This document shows, piece after piece, positions 24,189-35,889 of a stretch of DNA of 64,000 nt. Positions within the stretch are counted from its first letter, which is position 1. Each line of letters begins with the position of its first letter. Made by a program: the position numbers and the translations under genes. Location of the stretch: contig BDSI01000084.1 in NCBI GenBank assembly GCA_003117195.1, forward strand, positions 2,501 to 66,500, written 5' to 3'. The stretch is from Eudorina sp. 2006-703-Eu-15 (lineage: Eukaryota; Chlorophyta; Chlorophyceae; Chlamydomonadales; Volvocaceae). The notes below the pieces were generated by a model that saw nothing but the letters and a program-made list of their open reading frames with translations, was not told the origin of the DNA and ran no database searches.

Positions 24189-27100
24189 ATGGCCGAACGC
24201 GTCTCTCCATGGCGCTCAAAGCCCTCCCAGGTATGACCCTCGGCGCAGGCTGCGTCCTGTGTTCCAACATTTCCCAGACAGGCCATCAGGCGCCTGCTGG
24301 CTTCCAGCCATGCCCGACGGCATGCATTGAGGCTGGCAAATGAGCGTCGTCGATTTGGGGCCCCTGCTCCTTGTCTGACATGGTTCCCTGGGGGGGTCCG
24401 TTCGACGGCAGTCTCGGGAGCCAGTCCCCCTCGTGTGGCCCTATCCCATCCCGGCCCTTGCCAACAGGAGGTGGTCGACCTCCTTCAACAGGTGGGCACT
24501 GTGCAGCTCTTCCTGGTGCAGCGGCCCGGACCAACGTCCTTTATCGTACGGGAGCTGGACAGCGAGGTCAAGCGGAAGGTTCAGATCGGTTCTCGGATCA
24601 GTTGCTCCTGGTGAGCGGTCTTGAACATGCCTCCCGGTGCCTAGCGGTCATGCGGAGCCGTCAGCTGTGATGGCGGCACGGGGTGGGGCCCTGAGCGGCG
24701 ACGGCTGTTTCTTGCAGCACCACCACCACCGCCATCACCTCAGCTGGCCCCACAGCAGCCCGAGGCGTGCCGGGGCCATGCGCATGCGCGTTTGGAGTGG
24801 GGGGAATCACACAAATCACCAACAGCGCCTTGCCTGGCCTGGGGCACGACGGATCGGTGCGCTCTGCGCTCTCTGTCATCAGCCGTCTGGCCGCTGTGGG
24901 CACTGGCAAGGGGCGTGCCCTTGTCAGGATGGGGGCAGGCTGCTGCCTGCTGCCCGCGCGCAGCCGTCATACAATCCGCGCCCGACCACCACCGCCGCTG
25001 GCCGGGCGGGTTTCCTGCCTGACGCGGGCAGGGGGCCCCGAAGGCCGGAGTGGTTGCTGCTTGGCTGGCTGATTGAGTGGAGGCTGCGGCAGCCGTAGCC
25101 CTCTTCCGCCATCTCGCCCCCTCTTCCTTTCTCTGCATGTTTGTTGACGGCGGGACTGACCCATGAGGATAGAGGCGCGTTCATAGCTTGCCGACCTGGC
25201 TGACATGTCCGAACGGTGTCGCCCCCCTCCCACGCTCCGCCTGATGTCCTGCCGGGGTGTCCGCTGGCGCAGCTCCCCAGTGGGAGCCAACGGCACATGC
25301 AAGGAGCTATGTCTTCACATCTTATTCGTTATGGTCAAGGTGCTGAGGGTGCCAGTCAGCAACCCGCTGCTGTGGCAGCTATCTCTGAGCGGTGCGCGCG
25401 GGTGGGGTGGAGCGGGTGGGATGGGGTGGAGCGGGTGGGGCGGGGGGGGGGGATGAGGTGGAGCGGGTGGGGAGGAGCGGGTGGGGAGGAGCGGGTGGGA
25501 TGGAACGGGTGGGGACCTGCGAGGAAACGCAGCGACCACGTTGGGGCTGGATTGCGACGGAGGAAAGGTTGCATGGTTTAGGCAGTGTATGGTGAGGAAC
25601 CCTCGGCTCTGTCGCCGTGGGCTGTCACCGATGGCCCGCGGGTCCTAATAATTTGTTGGCGCCTTGAATGGTGTGGAAAGTCCGTGAGGCTCGCAAGGGC
25701 CGTGAGGCCGTGACCGGTCTGGGATTGTGCTGCCATGACGTTGCGGCGCCTGCTGAGCAGAGACCCTGGTCATATTGGATGTGCACCTCTTCGGTAGTCT
25801 GTTGAGCGTCGCTTATCGGGCATGAGGTGAACCTCCGCAGAGAGGCAATCTCGCAGTTGCAGCTCACAGCTGCAAGCCCATCGAAGCTTTCTGGCGCCTG
25901 AGAATCTCCCAGGGAGGTCCCGGCATTCGTGACTCGTGTCTGCAGGCACGTGGTCACGTGCCCCGCGAATCCTCGGGCTTTAAGGAACCCTGGCCGCCGC
26001 ACCTGGGGCGCGCGCGCCCTTCCCCTCCCCCGCCCCTTTCCCTTCCTGGCAGTCAGCGCAGTAGATACATGTCCACCAAAATGTTCCTGCTCCCCTTCCC
26101 CTGTTCCCCGCGTCACTCTGGCAATTTCCGATATCCCCCTGTGCCCCGCACAGATCGCGAGCTGGAGGAGGTCCTCCGCTGCTCCATGCAGCCGGAGCGG
26201 CCGGCGCAGGAGACAGCGAAAGCGAAGCCGACCGCTGAGAAGACGCCGGCGGGGCAGGTCAAACGCAAGGAGATCGACGAGGTGAGGGCCCCTCGCTCCC
26301 TCTCCCTCTCCCTCTCTCGCTGCCTTGTCCCCCCCTCGCGACGGCCCGCCCCGTGGCTGCCACCGCTGCCACCTGCCAATGGGCGGCGGGGGCGCATCTG
26401 CCCCTGCGCGGGGGCAAGCGGGCGAGCCGGGGCGGGTGTGTGTGTGGTTTTGGGCATGCGGAGTGTGAGCACGCATCACACCCCCTACCTGGCACCTATC
26501 TGTGCCGCGACGGAGACGCCGGGCTCCGGCGGAAGGGGGTGGGTGGGTGGGTGTTGAACGGAACACAAGCCCAGAACGAAGTCGGTCACACCCGGCACGC
26601 GCGACGAAGCATGAGTACCCGCTTGGCACAGCACCTGCAGTGGGCGGTGTGCAGTGGGTGATGTGCAGTGGGTGGTGTGTAGGGGTAAGGTGGAGGCGGG
26701 AGTGTGTGGGGGGGGGCGGAACCCAGCGCCCGGCGGTCTCTTGGGTTTGGGTTGGAAGAGGAAGGGTGAATATCTTGACCTGCTGTCGCTCACGAACACT
26801 CTTCCCACTCCCATTCCCACCCGCCCGCGGTTTGGTCGCGCAGGAGGACCCCTGCCCAATCTGCTACGAGGTGGGTCAGGGCCGTGGGGATTCACGGGTT
26901 GGGTCGGGTCAGGGGTTAAATTGAAAAAAGAAATAAACCCGAAGAAACGAACCCGGGCACACCCAGCATAACTCATTATACTTACGTGGTGCGGTACCTG
27001 CGTAGCAACGGAAAGATAGAGACCGCGCGCGGGCGCGTGGCGGCGCGGCCGCGCTGCCGCAGTGCAACAACAAGCAAAAAGCGAACCCGGCCCAACCCGG

Positions 27101-30100
27101 AGAGGACCGATACTTTACCGACCTGTGGTGGTAGAAGGAGCAGCCGCGCCGCGAGCGTTGTCCGAGGTCATGGCAATGCACAGAGGGAAGTCGAGGAATT
27201 GAGTGAGCGGGCGCGGCGTGAGAGGGGCAACAACAGTACGAAATAATGAAAGGAAACATCAAGGGAAACAGAATGCGAGAATGGCGGGGCGGCAGCGCGG
27301 CGCGGAAGAGGGCGGGCCAGGTGAAGGGGAGGGGGTTATGGGACGGGTGACGGTACGACATGTACGGCATGTACGACAGGGGGAGCAAACATGGGGTAGG
27401 GACGAGGAGACGGACGACCGGGTTGCGGGCCAAGTACAGGGTATGGCTCCCCACCGTGCCAGGTCGTAGCGGGGCAGCCCCTGCACGTGGGGTGCCGCGT
27501 GGTGGCGCGCCTAGGGCGGTCGGACGGCTGGGCGGGGTTCGTGCGGTGCGAGGTGGGAGGCTGCGGGGAGAGGGGTCGGGAGACGAAGACGGTGTGACGG
27601 TTACAGGTTGCGGGCGGCACGGCCGGCCGGCACGGATGCCGCACGCCGGGGGGGAACACACTCACACGAAACCCAACCCCGGCCCGAGGGGCAGGCGCGG
27701 ATGAAACCTAACGAACCCTAACACCGGCCCGAAGACGAGCCACGCCGTCACACAGACCCACGCGGTCACACAGAAGCGCCCGTGAGAACGTTGGCGGGAT
27801 GGGTTGGCGGGATGGGCAGCGGAGTGGCGGCGCGGAGGCGGTGGAGTGGGTGGTCAGGGGCTGGGGCCGGGGGCTGGCGGGACGGCGGGGGGGTCGCGCA
27901 GGTGGGTGTGGACGATCGCCAGCATATCCTGTTGGGTGGATCGTCGTGCGAAGTAGAACGCTTGGGGAACCGCAGCGAGCAGGGTGGCGAACTGGGAGAG
28001 GAGGTGCTTGCGCGGGTATCCTTGGGCGACGAGGGCGCGGATGAGGAGGGCGATTTCGGCACAGAAATTATCGGGGCAGGAGATGACCCGCCGAAGGCGG
28101 TGGAACTGGCCCGTGAAGATGTTGCGCTTGCAGGCTTCGTTGACGTTGGAGCACGGGGCGGGCGACAAATCGGGAGAGGCGGACGTTGGCGAAGGCGGGT
28201 TGCACGCGTTTGTCGTAAAGTTGGGTGAGGTAGCGTCGGCGGTTGTCGAGGGGGCGGTGAACGAGGAGGATGTCCAGGAAGGGAATGGAGCCGGGGGGGA
28301 GGTGGGGATGGCTTTGCGGGGTGACGGAGAGCTCGGGTGGGTAGATGCCATGGAGGTTGCCAATAACCTTGGCGCGGGAGAGGTAGGCGCCGATGTGGGG
28401 GTTGTGTAGAGAGAGGAGGTCATCGAGATAGCGGAGGGAGTACTGGAACCGGGTGAGGATAGCTTTTTCGGGTCGGGTCAGGGTCCGGGGCAGGCCCGCG
28501 GTGCCGCAACACCGCACCGGGGGGCCACGCGGTTCGTGGGGCGGGGGAGGGGGGGTTGTTCCGCACGTAATGCGAGGTCAGGGCCTTTTATGAGCGCGCA
28601 GTAGGCAACCCTATCTCAACCCACTGGTTAGGTGCGGCCAGAGCCGGCGGGAGGGAGCTTCGTGTTTGTCGGTTGACGGGGACCTAAGCGTGCTTGCTCG
28701 TCGCTTGGAGCGGATCCCTGGACGACGCCGCTGGGCCTCATGGCCGGCCAGCCTGGCATGTTGGGCGGCATGCGCCGTGGCCTGCAGGGGCTGGCACTGG
28801 CAGGCTATCGCCAGTCGGCCGCTCCGTGGCCGTCCTCTCCATTTCCCCGGCCGCTGAGCGCCGGTCCTAGGACGCGGCAGGTCATGTTCGCGTCCTCATA
28901 CACACACAGCGGCTCGGTTTTCTTATACACGGCGCACGGGGGGGGGGGAGGTCCGCGAACCACACAGCGCCCAAGGCGAGCTCTGATGCGGCGCGACTTC
29001 ACCGCCACTGCTGTCGTTCCTTGCTGACCATTGCTGCTGGTAGCCAGCGCGTGGGGCAACCTGCACGTCCCTCCTCTTGCCCCGCCCCTGGACCCTGTGA
29101 CCCTCTGTCCTTTACCTTGACCACTTTCACGGGGCCCTAAGCCCCTATCAAACATCGCCACCACCACCTCCGACCGCCCCGCCCCGCCTCCACAGGACAT
29201 GGTGGGCCAGGACCTGGACAACCTGGTGTGGTGCAGGTTCGGCTGCGGGCGCAACGTGCACGGGAAGTGCATGGGGTGAGTGAATGCGTGGAGTGCATAT
29301 GGCGTGAGTCGAGTGTAAAGACCCACCGTCAGAGACATCGTGGCCGTTGTCCCAAGCTGATGGAGCCCCCTCGCGGCTGCACTGCATCAGCCGGGTTGCT
29401 GTACGCAGCAGCGGCAGCCCCATTCCGTCCAGCGGCAGCCTCAGGCACCGGCAGCGGCAGCCTCAGCCTCATTTCCAGCACCGGCAGCAGCAGCAGCGTG
29501 GAGCAGTCCGGTGCGACTTGGCTGCATCGGCTTCGCCGCGCTGCTGGGCCGCTTCGAACTAACACGTTGTGCAGCTGCCGCGGCGTGAATGCGTGGGCGG
29601 GGGGGTCGCATGCAGTGCTGCTCTCACGCGGCTGCCCCCCTGATGGCGCGGCTGCTCCTCTGGTCGCGCGTTGACACTGGTGCCGCTGTTGGCCCCGGGC
29701 CATATCATATCCTCCCGCCCTCCCCAGCAGCGCAGTGTGAATATGTCTACCAATTTCCTATACCCCCCTCCCTGGGCCCTCCCTGTCCCCCCCTCCCCTC
29801 CCTGGCCCGCCCCGCCTGCCCCAGCGTGTGGATGGAGCACCAGGTGCAGTCCCTGGGCAAGGAGCTGACGTGCCCGCTGTGCCGCTCCGAGTGGGGCGAG
29901 TTCAAGTGGCGGCCGCCGCCCCCCAAGCGCAAGCAGCGGGAGGAGCGCAAGGACGTGCACTACGGGACGCACTGCGGGGCGTGCAAGAAGGTGCGGTGCG
30001 GCAGGCGCGGCCGCCTTGCGGCTGGGGGGGGGGTCGCTGGGGGGTTGTGTGCGGCGCGTCTGCATTCTTCGTGCGGTGGCCCCCTGGCAGGGCGGCATGA

Positions 30101-33100
30101 CGACATCCCGTCTGTCTCCTGTTGGCGAGCGGCGGACCGGACACAACCTTATGTCCATCAAGGCAGCGAAACCGCAAAAGGGCACCGGACACCCGGCATG
30201 TCACATCCCATGTGCCCTAACGCCCGCATCAGGCATCACATGGCCATCCTCGCCTGGGGGAACCATTCGCGGCCCCCACTGAGCGCCACCCCGTCACACG
30301 CTGCTCAGCTCCTGTCTACAACCTCCCCCCCTGCACACACGCCCCGCACCACGGGGGCAGGGGGCACCGCGGCCGCGCCGTCGCGCGAACTTGCACCGTC
30401 TCCGTTCTTCCACTGTCACGCAGGTACCTCACCACGCAAGTATGCTGAGTGCCCCTGGGTGTGTGCCCGGTTTCGTTTTCAGGGTTTTGCTCTTTTTTCT
30501 TCTTAACCCCCGCACCACGTCACACCGTCCAACCCCCGCAACCCGCCCCCAGGCTCCGCTGGTCGGCAAGCGCTACCGGTGCGTCATCTGCGCCGATTTC
30601 GACTTGTGCGAGAGCTGCTTCTCAGGGGGGCACCACCCGCAGCACCCCTTCGCCGTCAAGGACACGCCCAAGTCCTTCGGTGCGCCCGCGGAGCGACCCG
30701 CCATGATGCCCACCGCGCTACCCATCGCGCGCGTGACCGTGGGGCCGGCCGGCGGAGGCGCCGGAGGCGGCGGCGGCGGCAACAGCACCCTTAGCGGCGG
30801 CGGCGCCAGCACCAGCGTCAGTGGCGGCGCCGGACCCATGGGTCAGACGTCCCCGCGCCACGGCGGCCATGGCCACCTGGGTCAGCGGACGCACTCGCAC
30901 AGCCTGCTGGCTGACGCCGCCGTTGGGGCCGGCGGCGGCGGCGAGCCGGATGGCGAGGCGGACGGGCCGGGGGAGCGGCGGGCCAGCGGCAGCGGGGGGA
31001 GGGAGGCGCTGGTCGTGGGGAGCCTTGCCCAGCCGGCGCAGGCGCAGTTCCTCACCCCGCCCAGGCAGGGAGGCGGTGGCGCCGCCGGTGCCAGGTGCGC
31101 CGCTGACCCATGGGTCAGCTGTCACGTAGTTGAGCCTGGGATCTCACCCTGGTCGGGACTGCGACCCTGCACAAGCCATGTTGTTCAACACTCCAAGGGC
31201 GGAGGATTGCACGATGCTTGACCGGGGTTCGCGTGGTTTAGAATGTGTGAGGTGCGTGAGGGGGTGGCGGTATCCCATGCGCAGCAGTCGCGTTCGCGGT
31301 GTTTGGAGGGCTCACGGGACATTGCAGGGTGGGCGCGGGGCGGACCGGAGCCCGGACCCCGTGGACCGGAGCCCGGACCCCGTGGACCGGGGCGCAGGCA
31401 TGTCCTCGGATCGGGCGGGTGTGTTTAGATGAGAGACCCGCCCGACCCAAACCAAGCGGGCGGGTGTGTGCACGCGGCTGCCCAAGTCAGTCTGTTAAGA
31501 GTCAAAGCGCAGCAACACGCCAGCAAATTTTTCACGCCGTGCGCTTTCAACATCGCGTGCTTTCGGGGGCCTTGGTGTGGCTCGTGGCCGTGCAGGCACC
31601 CCGTACGGGGTACGACAGTAGCGAGGGCGGGCGCGGCGGGGCGGGCGGGCGCCGAGGAGCACGCCTCACCGCCCTCCCTGGAGGCCCGGCTGGCTTCCCA
31701 GCGGCGGCCGCTGTTGGCCGTGGAGGGGCTCACCGTGGGGCCAGCCGGAGGGGCGGCAGCGGGCGGAGGGGGAGGCGGCGGTACGACAGCAGCGCACTGC
31801 GGACCGCAGGAGCTGAGTGACATGGTGGTGAGTGCGTGCAGGTGCCCACAGGGCGTGTGTCTACAAGCGAGGAAAGGCACACTACGCGTCTGGGTGGGCT
31901 TCTAATTATTTAACACACTGCGGAAGTATGTGGGCACTTGGTTTGGGTCGGGCGGGTCTCTTCTCCCTCCAAGCACACCGCGCGTCTGTGGGTGGTTGGG
32001 GTTTAGGGTTTCTCACGGAACACACTGCGGGCTTGTGTTGGTTGAGTGGCAAGCAGCGCATGATGCAAGTTTGCCAGGACGGAGCGGCAGGATGATCCGT
32101 GAGAGCCGGAGTCGAGGAACGGGTTTGGAGCGCTTCTTCTGGGATATAATACTAAACGTTCATGAATCGCCCGAGCGCCGAAACCGGGATGCCGGGGCCG
32201 GGCGCGGGTGAGCCGCGGCGCAGCAGGTGATGGCCGCGAAGGCAATGGCTGTGCCTGGAGCTGCCCGCCGCGCATGAGTCGTTTGCTGTGGTCGTGTGCG
32301 GACGGACGGTCGACGCCGCGATGCAGTGCATGTTGCCTCAGGTGGATGATGCCGGCCGGGACCCACCGGGGCGCAAAGCATCCAAACGTCAGCCCTAGGC
32401 CACGATGCCGGAAGTACAACCAATTCGATGTGGGGCTCGCATATCGCGGCGCGGTCGGTTGTCAGGATAGGACGGACGAGTGCCACATGAACGCTGCGGC
32501 CTGTCTTCCGCCCGGACATCCCGCGCGGCGGCATCCGTCTCACGAACCTCCCCATATCCATGTACCCCTCTCGCCAATCCCACCTCCCTGCCGTCACCCT
32601 TCCCTTCCGTGCATTCATCAATCAATCAATCGACCCTCAGGTCCGGCGGGCTGCGCTGGGGCAGCCCTCCCGGCCGGTGCTGGTGCGCCGCACCCGCTCC
32701 ACGGTGCTGCAGCACGACCGCATGGCCGGCGAGGGGCCCGGCGGCGCGGGCCCCAGCGCCGACCTGAACCTGGGTCTGGCCGGCGTGCCGCTCAACGCCG
32801 GCGGGGAGCGCAGCGTGTCGGGCGAAGCGCCCGGGCCAGGTGTGTGTGCCGCAGGGGCGGGGTGGCCGGGGCTGGCTCGTGGGCGGCGACGAACCGAGCG
32901 CAGAAACTGGCGGGCGGGCGGGCTCGCATGATCCCGTCGGAGTTTCGGATGTCCAATTTTCGGTTGGACGGTTAGGAAGTCGCGGATGCGGTTGTGCCAC
33001 GTGTACCTGGGTCGTGAGGTCAAACATATACAACTTATGAATTGGGTCAAGCTACAAGGGGAATGAATCCATCTGGGTTGGGAGCCTAACTGCCCCATCT

Positions 33101-35348
33101 GGTCGGGGGCATAACTGCCCCATCTGGGTTGGGAGCCTAACTGCCCGCGCGATGATTGTTGTTCGCCCGCCTCCTCTGTTAACGGTCCGCGCCCGCCCTC
33201 CCACCCGCAGGCCCTGGCAGCATGGCCGCCGCAAATGGCCGCCAGCAGGGCGCACCGGGCATGCCGCCGCGGCACCCGCCGCGGCCCAGCGGCCAGATGT
33301 CGGCCCGGCCGGGCATGTCCGCCCGGCCGCACCCCCAGCCTCACGTCAACGGCGCGATGTGGGGCCACCCGCCCGCGGCGGGTGGGGCCGCAGCAGCCGC
33401 GGCCCCCGGGCCGCCGCCGGACCTCATCCTGCAAGGCCGTGTGCTGCACGGTGACGGCTCATCGCCGGGACCCGACCGTCGACCGCCCCTCGCGCCACAG
33501 AGCACGACCCAGCACGGCCCCGCCGGTGCACACGGCGTTCTGACCCAGCAGCCCTCAGTCGGTGAGTTGGGGTTGAACGAAAACTGCCCAGACACGCCGA
33601 ATCCGTTGACAATGCCACGCTAGGGATGCCACTCCATCGCCGATTGCTGACCGCCATTGCGCCCGCCGCCCCGCTGCCGTACCTGCTGTTTTCTGGGCCG
33701 TGGCTACAGTAGCGCCGTTCTGCGAGCAATAGCTTATGACGCACTGGCCCGGGTGCGTGTCCGTCAGTGCATGTTTGACGACTGCGCCGCGTGCGGCGGT
33801 CTCTGTCTTGTGTTTGGTGAAGAAACTCGGCCGATCCAATCCAGTCACCAAGATACTGAACGAGACCCGCCCGACCCAAATTGAGTACTTCAATGTGTTT
33901 AATGAGAAGCCCACCCCACCATTTGAATGTGTGTGTCGCTCCCGTGTCGAACAGGTGTCCGCTGCCGGGGCCCGCCCCCTCGGTACGTGCCCCCTCAGGA
34001 GCACCTGCAGCCTGGTCTGCGGCGCTCGCACTCGGCGGGGCCTCAAGGACCCATGGGTCTGGCGGTGACGGCGCGCTCCATGGCGCCTCACCCGCTCACC
34101 CCCGTGACGCCCGTGCCCGTCCCGCTGCCGCAGCCGCCGCCTGTCCCGGCGGCAGCGTCCCTGCCCGGCAACCTCCAAGGCGGGGGCCCTTACGGGCCAC
34201 AACCGTACGGCAACGAAACGTACGGCGGCGCAATTCAGTACGACGACAACCTGCTCGTGGCTTTCACGCACCACATCCCGGGCCCGGCAGCCAGCTTCCG
34301 GGAGGGGCTGGAGTCGGGTGGCTGGATGGGGACCGGGGAAGGTGCCGTGGCGGCGCAAGGCGAAGGCGGGTACAGAGCCGACAGCGACGGAGACTACGTC
34401 GAGTTCGATGCGCAGGAGGAGGAGTTCCCGCGCGGCCCCGCCAGCCCCTCCCTGCACCTCTTCAGCTCCCGCCCCAACACCGTGCCGTCGGAACTGGTGA
34501 GCGATCTGTACAGCCAGCCCCGCGGCATGAGCCGGAGTTTGAGCCACAGCCACAGCTTCACGCACAGCCCCAACGGCCGGCGCAGCAGCCGCCTGGGTCT
34601 CGGGCTGACGCTGAGTCGCGGGAACCCCGCCGGAGAGTGCAGTCCCGAGCGGCCGAGCCCGCTGCCGGTGGCAACGCCGCCAGCGGGGCCGGGGGGCCCG
34701 TGCACGGCATGCAGTCCGCGGACCAGCCGCGCCGGGTCGCGGCCGCCGCCGGTGGGCAGCGGCACGCTGGGCGCTGATGTGGGTCGCGACAGTGTGCTGC
34801 TGGCGAGCGTCCGAATGGACGCTGTGGACGACTGGATGGACCAGCTCAGGCAACAGCGGCAGCAGCGTCCCTCACGAGATGGCGGCGGCGGCGGCGGTGG
34901 AGGAGGAGGAGGAGCAGGAGCAGGAGGAGGAGGAGCAGGACCAGGAGGAGCGGCGTCAACGGGGCAGAGCCTGAGCGGCGGCGTCGCGCTGATCGCCAGT
35001 CCGCGGACGGGCCCGGCGCCGGGGGAGGAGCGCGTGCTGGCACCCTCAGTCAGCAGCTCCCTCAGCGGCTTCGGCGGCATGGCGGCGGCGGGGCTGCGCG
35101 TCAGCGTGGCCAACATGTCGATAGGAGGCGGCGAGGAGGGCGGCGGGACGCCAACAGCGGCTAAAGCGGAGCCAACGATTTCGTTGTCCGCGTCATTTGA
35201 AGACACGCTGTCGGCGTTCATGGTCGAGCAGGGCATGGCGCCCAACCCGGCAGTTCAGAGGACTGAACGCGCGGACAGCCCGTTTACAACTTACGGCAAC
35301 CCCGTTTTCAACCGGCCGTATACATTGGACATGAGTTTTCAGCAATAG
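24189..35348 (+). CDS. ZSWIM2-like SWIM-RING-ZZ E3 ubiquitin ligase
   Basis: Twelve exons close in phase: 24189-24230, 24468-24610, 25273-25391, 26154-26281, 26844-26870, 29196-29275, 29825-29990, 30553-31094, 31596-31827, 32641-32839, 33211-33561 and 33955-35348, encoding 1140 residues. The order is that of animal ZSWIM2. SWIM: C60-x-C62 and C75-x-H77, with TSFIVREL before and HILFVMVKVLRVP after, then WQLSLSDRELEEVLR. RING: C148, C151, C166/C170, H175, C178, C196, C199 (DPCPICYE, NVHGKCMGVW, LTCPLCR). ZZ finger: HCGACKK, RYRCVICADFDLCESC and HHPQH. Residues 280-1140 are low-complexity Gly/Ala/Pro/Ser sequence with no second RING recognised. The SWIM motif is split over two exons and the first RING knuckle sits in a 27-nt exon. 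It likely acts as a cytosolic ubiquitin ligase; substrates are unknown. The splice between exons 8 and 9 is the least certain. Confidence 0.87.
25385..25515. repeat. G-rich GGTGGGGTGGAGCGGG minisatellite
   Basis: Imperfect tandem units of GTGGAGCGGGTGGG type lie at the start of intron 3 of the ZSWIM2-like gene. Runs of three or more G recur every few bases on the plus strand, so quadruplex formation in the RNA is possible. Confidence 0.75.
26912..26999 (-). repeat. Retroelement-like tail repeat, copy 1
   Basis: On the minus strand this reads from GTACCGCACCACGTAAGTAT through CTGGGTGTGCCCGGGTTCG to a T-rich tail ending TTAACCCC. The same string of blocks occurs on the plus strand at 30422-30512 and, shortened, at 41832-41886. 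It lies downstream of the reverse-transcriptase remnant at 27850-28560 in the same orientation, as a 3' UTR would. Confidence 0.65.
27850..28560 (-). mobile_element. Truncated reverse transcriptase remnant
   Basis: The fragment sits in intron 5 of the ZSWIM2-like gene, antisense to it. One frame reads LRYLDDLLSLHNPHIGAYL (the catalytic YxDD box), then IYPPELSVT, IPFLDILLVHR and YLTQLYDKR. A frameshift near 28150 moves the match to another frame with KRNIFTGQFHRLRRVISC, NFCAEIALLIRALVAQGYPR and a short tail that stops near 27854. This spacing (YxDD, IYPxEL, FLD, LYDKR, QFxR) matches a retroelement RT lineage common in algae and invertebrates; the exact class was not determined. The 5' fingers and the endonuclease are absent. 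Confidence 0.8.
30422..30512 (+). repeat. Retroelement-like tail repeat, copy 2
   Basis: The segment matches the reverse complement of 26912-26999 block for block: GTACCTCACCACGCAAGTAT, CTGGGTGTGTGCCCGGTTTCG, then TTTTGCTCTTTTTTCTTCTTAACCCC. It lies in intron 7 of the ZSWIM2-like gene, just before the ZZ exon, with no coding part attached. Confidence 0.65.
30833..30844. repeat. GACCCATGGGTC palindrome (one of several)
   Basis: Exact 12-bp palindrome. Others of the form GACCC(AT/GC)GGGTC are at 2128, 15941, 31105, 34048, 43582, 44232 and 60749. The one at 31105 extends to an 18-bp perfect palindrome, 31102-31119. Confidence 0.9.
33069..33145. repeat. Three-unit ~26-bp tandem repeat
   Basis: Units begin CCATCTGG and end CTAACTGCC or ATAACTGCC; units one and three are identical and the middle one is diverged. 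It lies in intron 10 of the ZSWIM2-like gene. Confidence 0.85.
34879..34960 (+). repeat. GGA/GGC/GCA codon run in ZSWIM2-like exon 12
   Basis: A trinucleotide-rich tract in the last exon encodes a Gly/Ala run (about residues 775-800) and is in frame. It is a likely site of length polymorphism. Confidence 0.7.
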
Positions 35349-35889
35349 CACAAGGGTCGGAGGGCGCGACACTGGTATGGTGGGCATCAAACAAACCAGG
35401 GTAACCCTGGTTTTACGGGTGTAATAAGTCCTGACTTTCACAGACTTGCCCATGGCAATCCACGGAAGTGATCCACGGAGTTGGTGCGCCATGTTTTGGT
35501 GTCGACTCGGCGCTGTAAGTTATGCGCAACAGACATCATGCTGCGGTGGCATGACCCTGCACATACGGCGTTGCGGCGCGGGGAGCGCCATGTATATAAG
35601 AGGTTACTTTTCATGCTTTCGAGGCTCATCGTTGTTTGTGTAAGTTTAGCATTTTGCGTTGCATAGTCAGTTGCTTGTCTGTGCGACGAGACGTTTGTAC
35701 GGCATTTGACGCTGTAGCTGTTGTGATATAAAGGCTGCTTATCTGTCTAACACGTTACAGTTTTAGTGATCCTCTTATTATTGAGAGCGAGCCGTCGGTT
35801 TCAGACCGAACCCTGTGTGTAACAGTTGTGCTGATCAGCACAGCACAGCAGACCTGCACCGGTGCTTCCTTCCTTTGCTTTTACCAAAA
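35349..35889 (+). promoter_or_regulatory. 3' UTR of ZSWIM2-like gene and UGDH promoter
   Basis: TGTAA at 35420-35424, 72 nt past the ZSWIM2-like stop, is a candidate poly(A) signal. Further on are two TATA-like elements: TATATAAG at 35593-35600 and GATATAAAG at 35725-35733. The second is about 157 nt before the UGDH start codon and is the better placed. The leader is AT-richer than the genes. Confidence 0.5.

Noticed and set aside
33069..33145. CRISPR array
   Set aside because: Units are head-to-tail with no spacers; it is a minisatellite in a eukaryotic intron.
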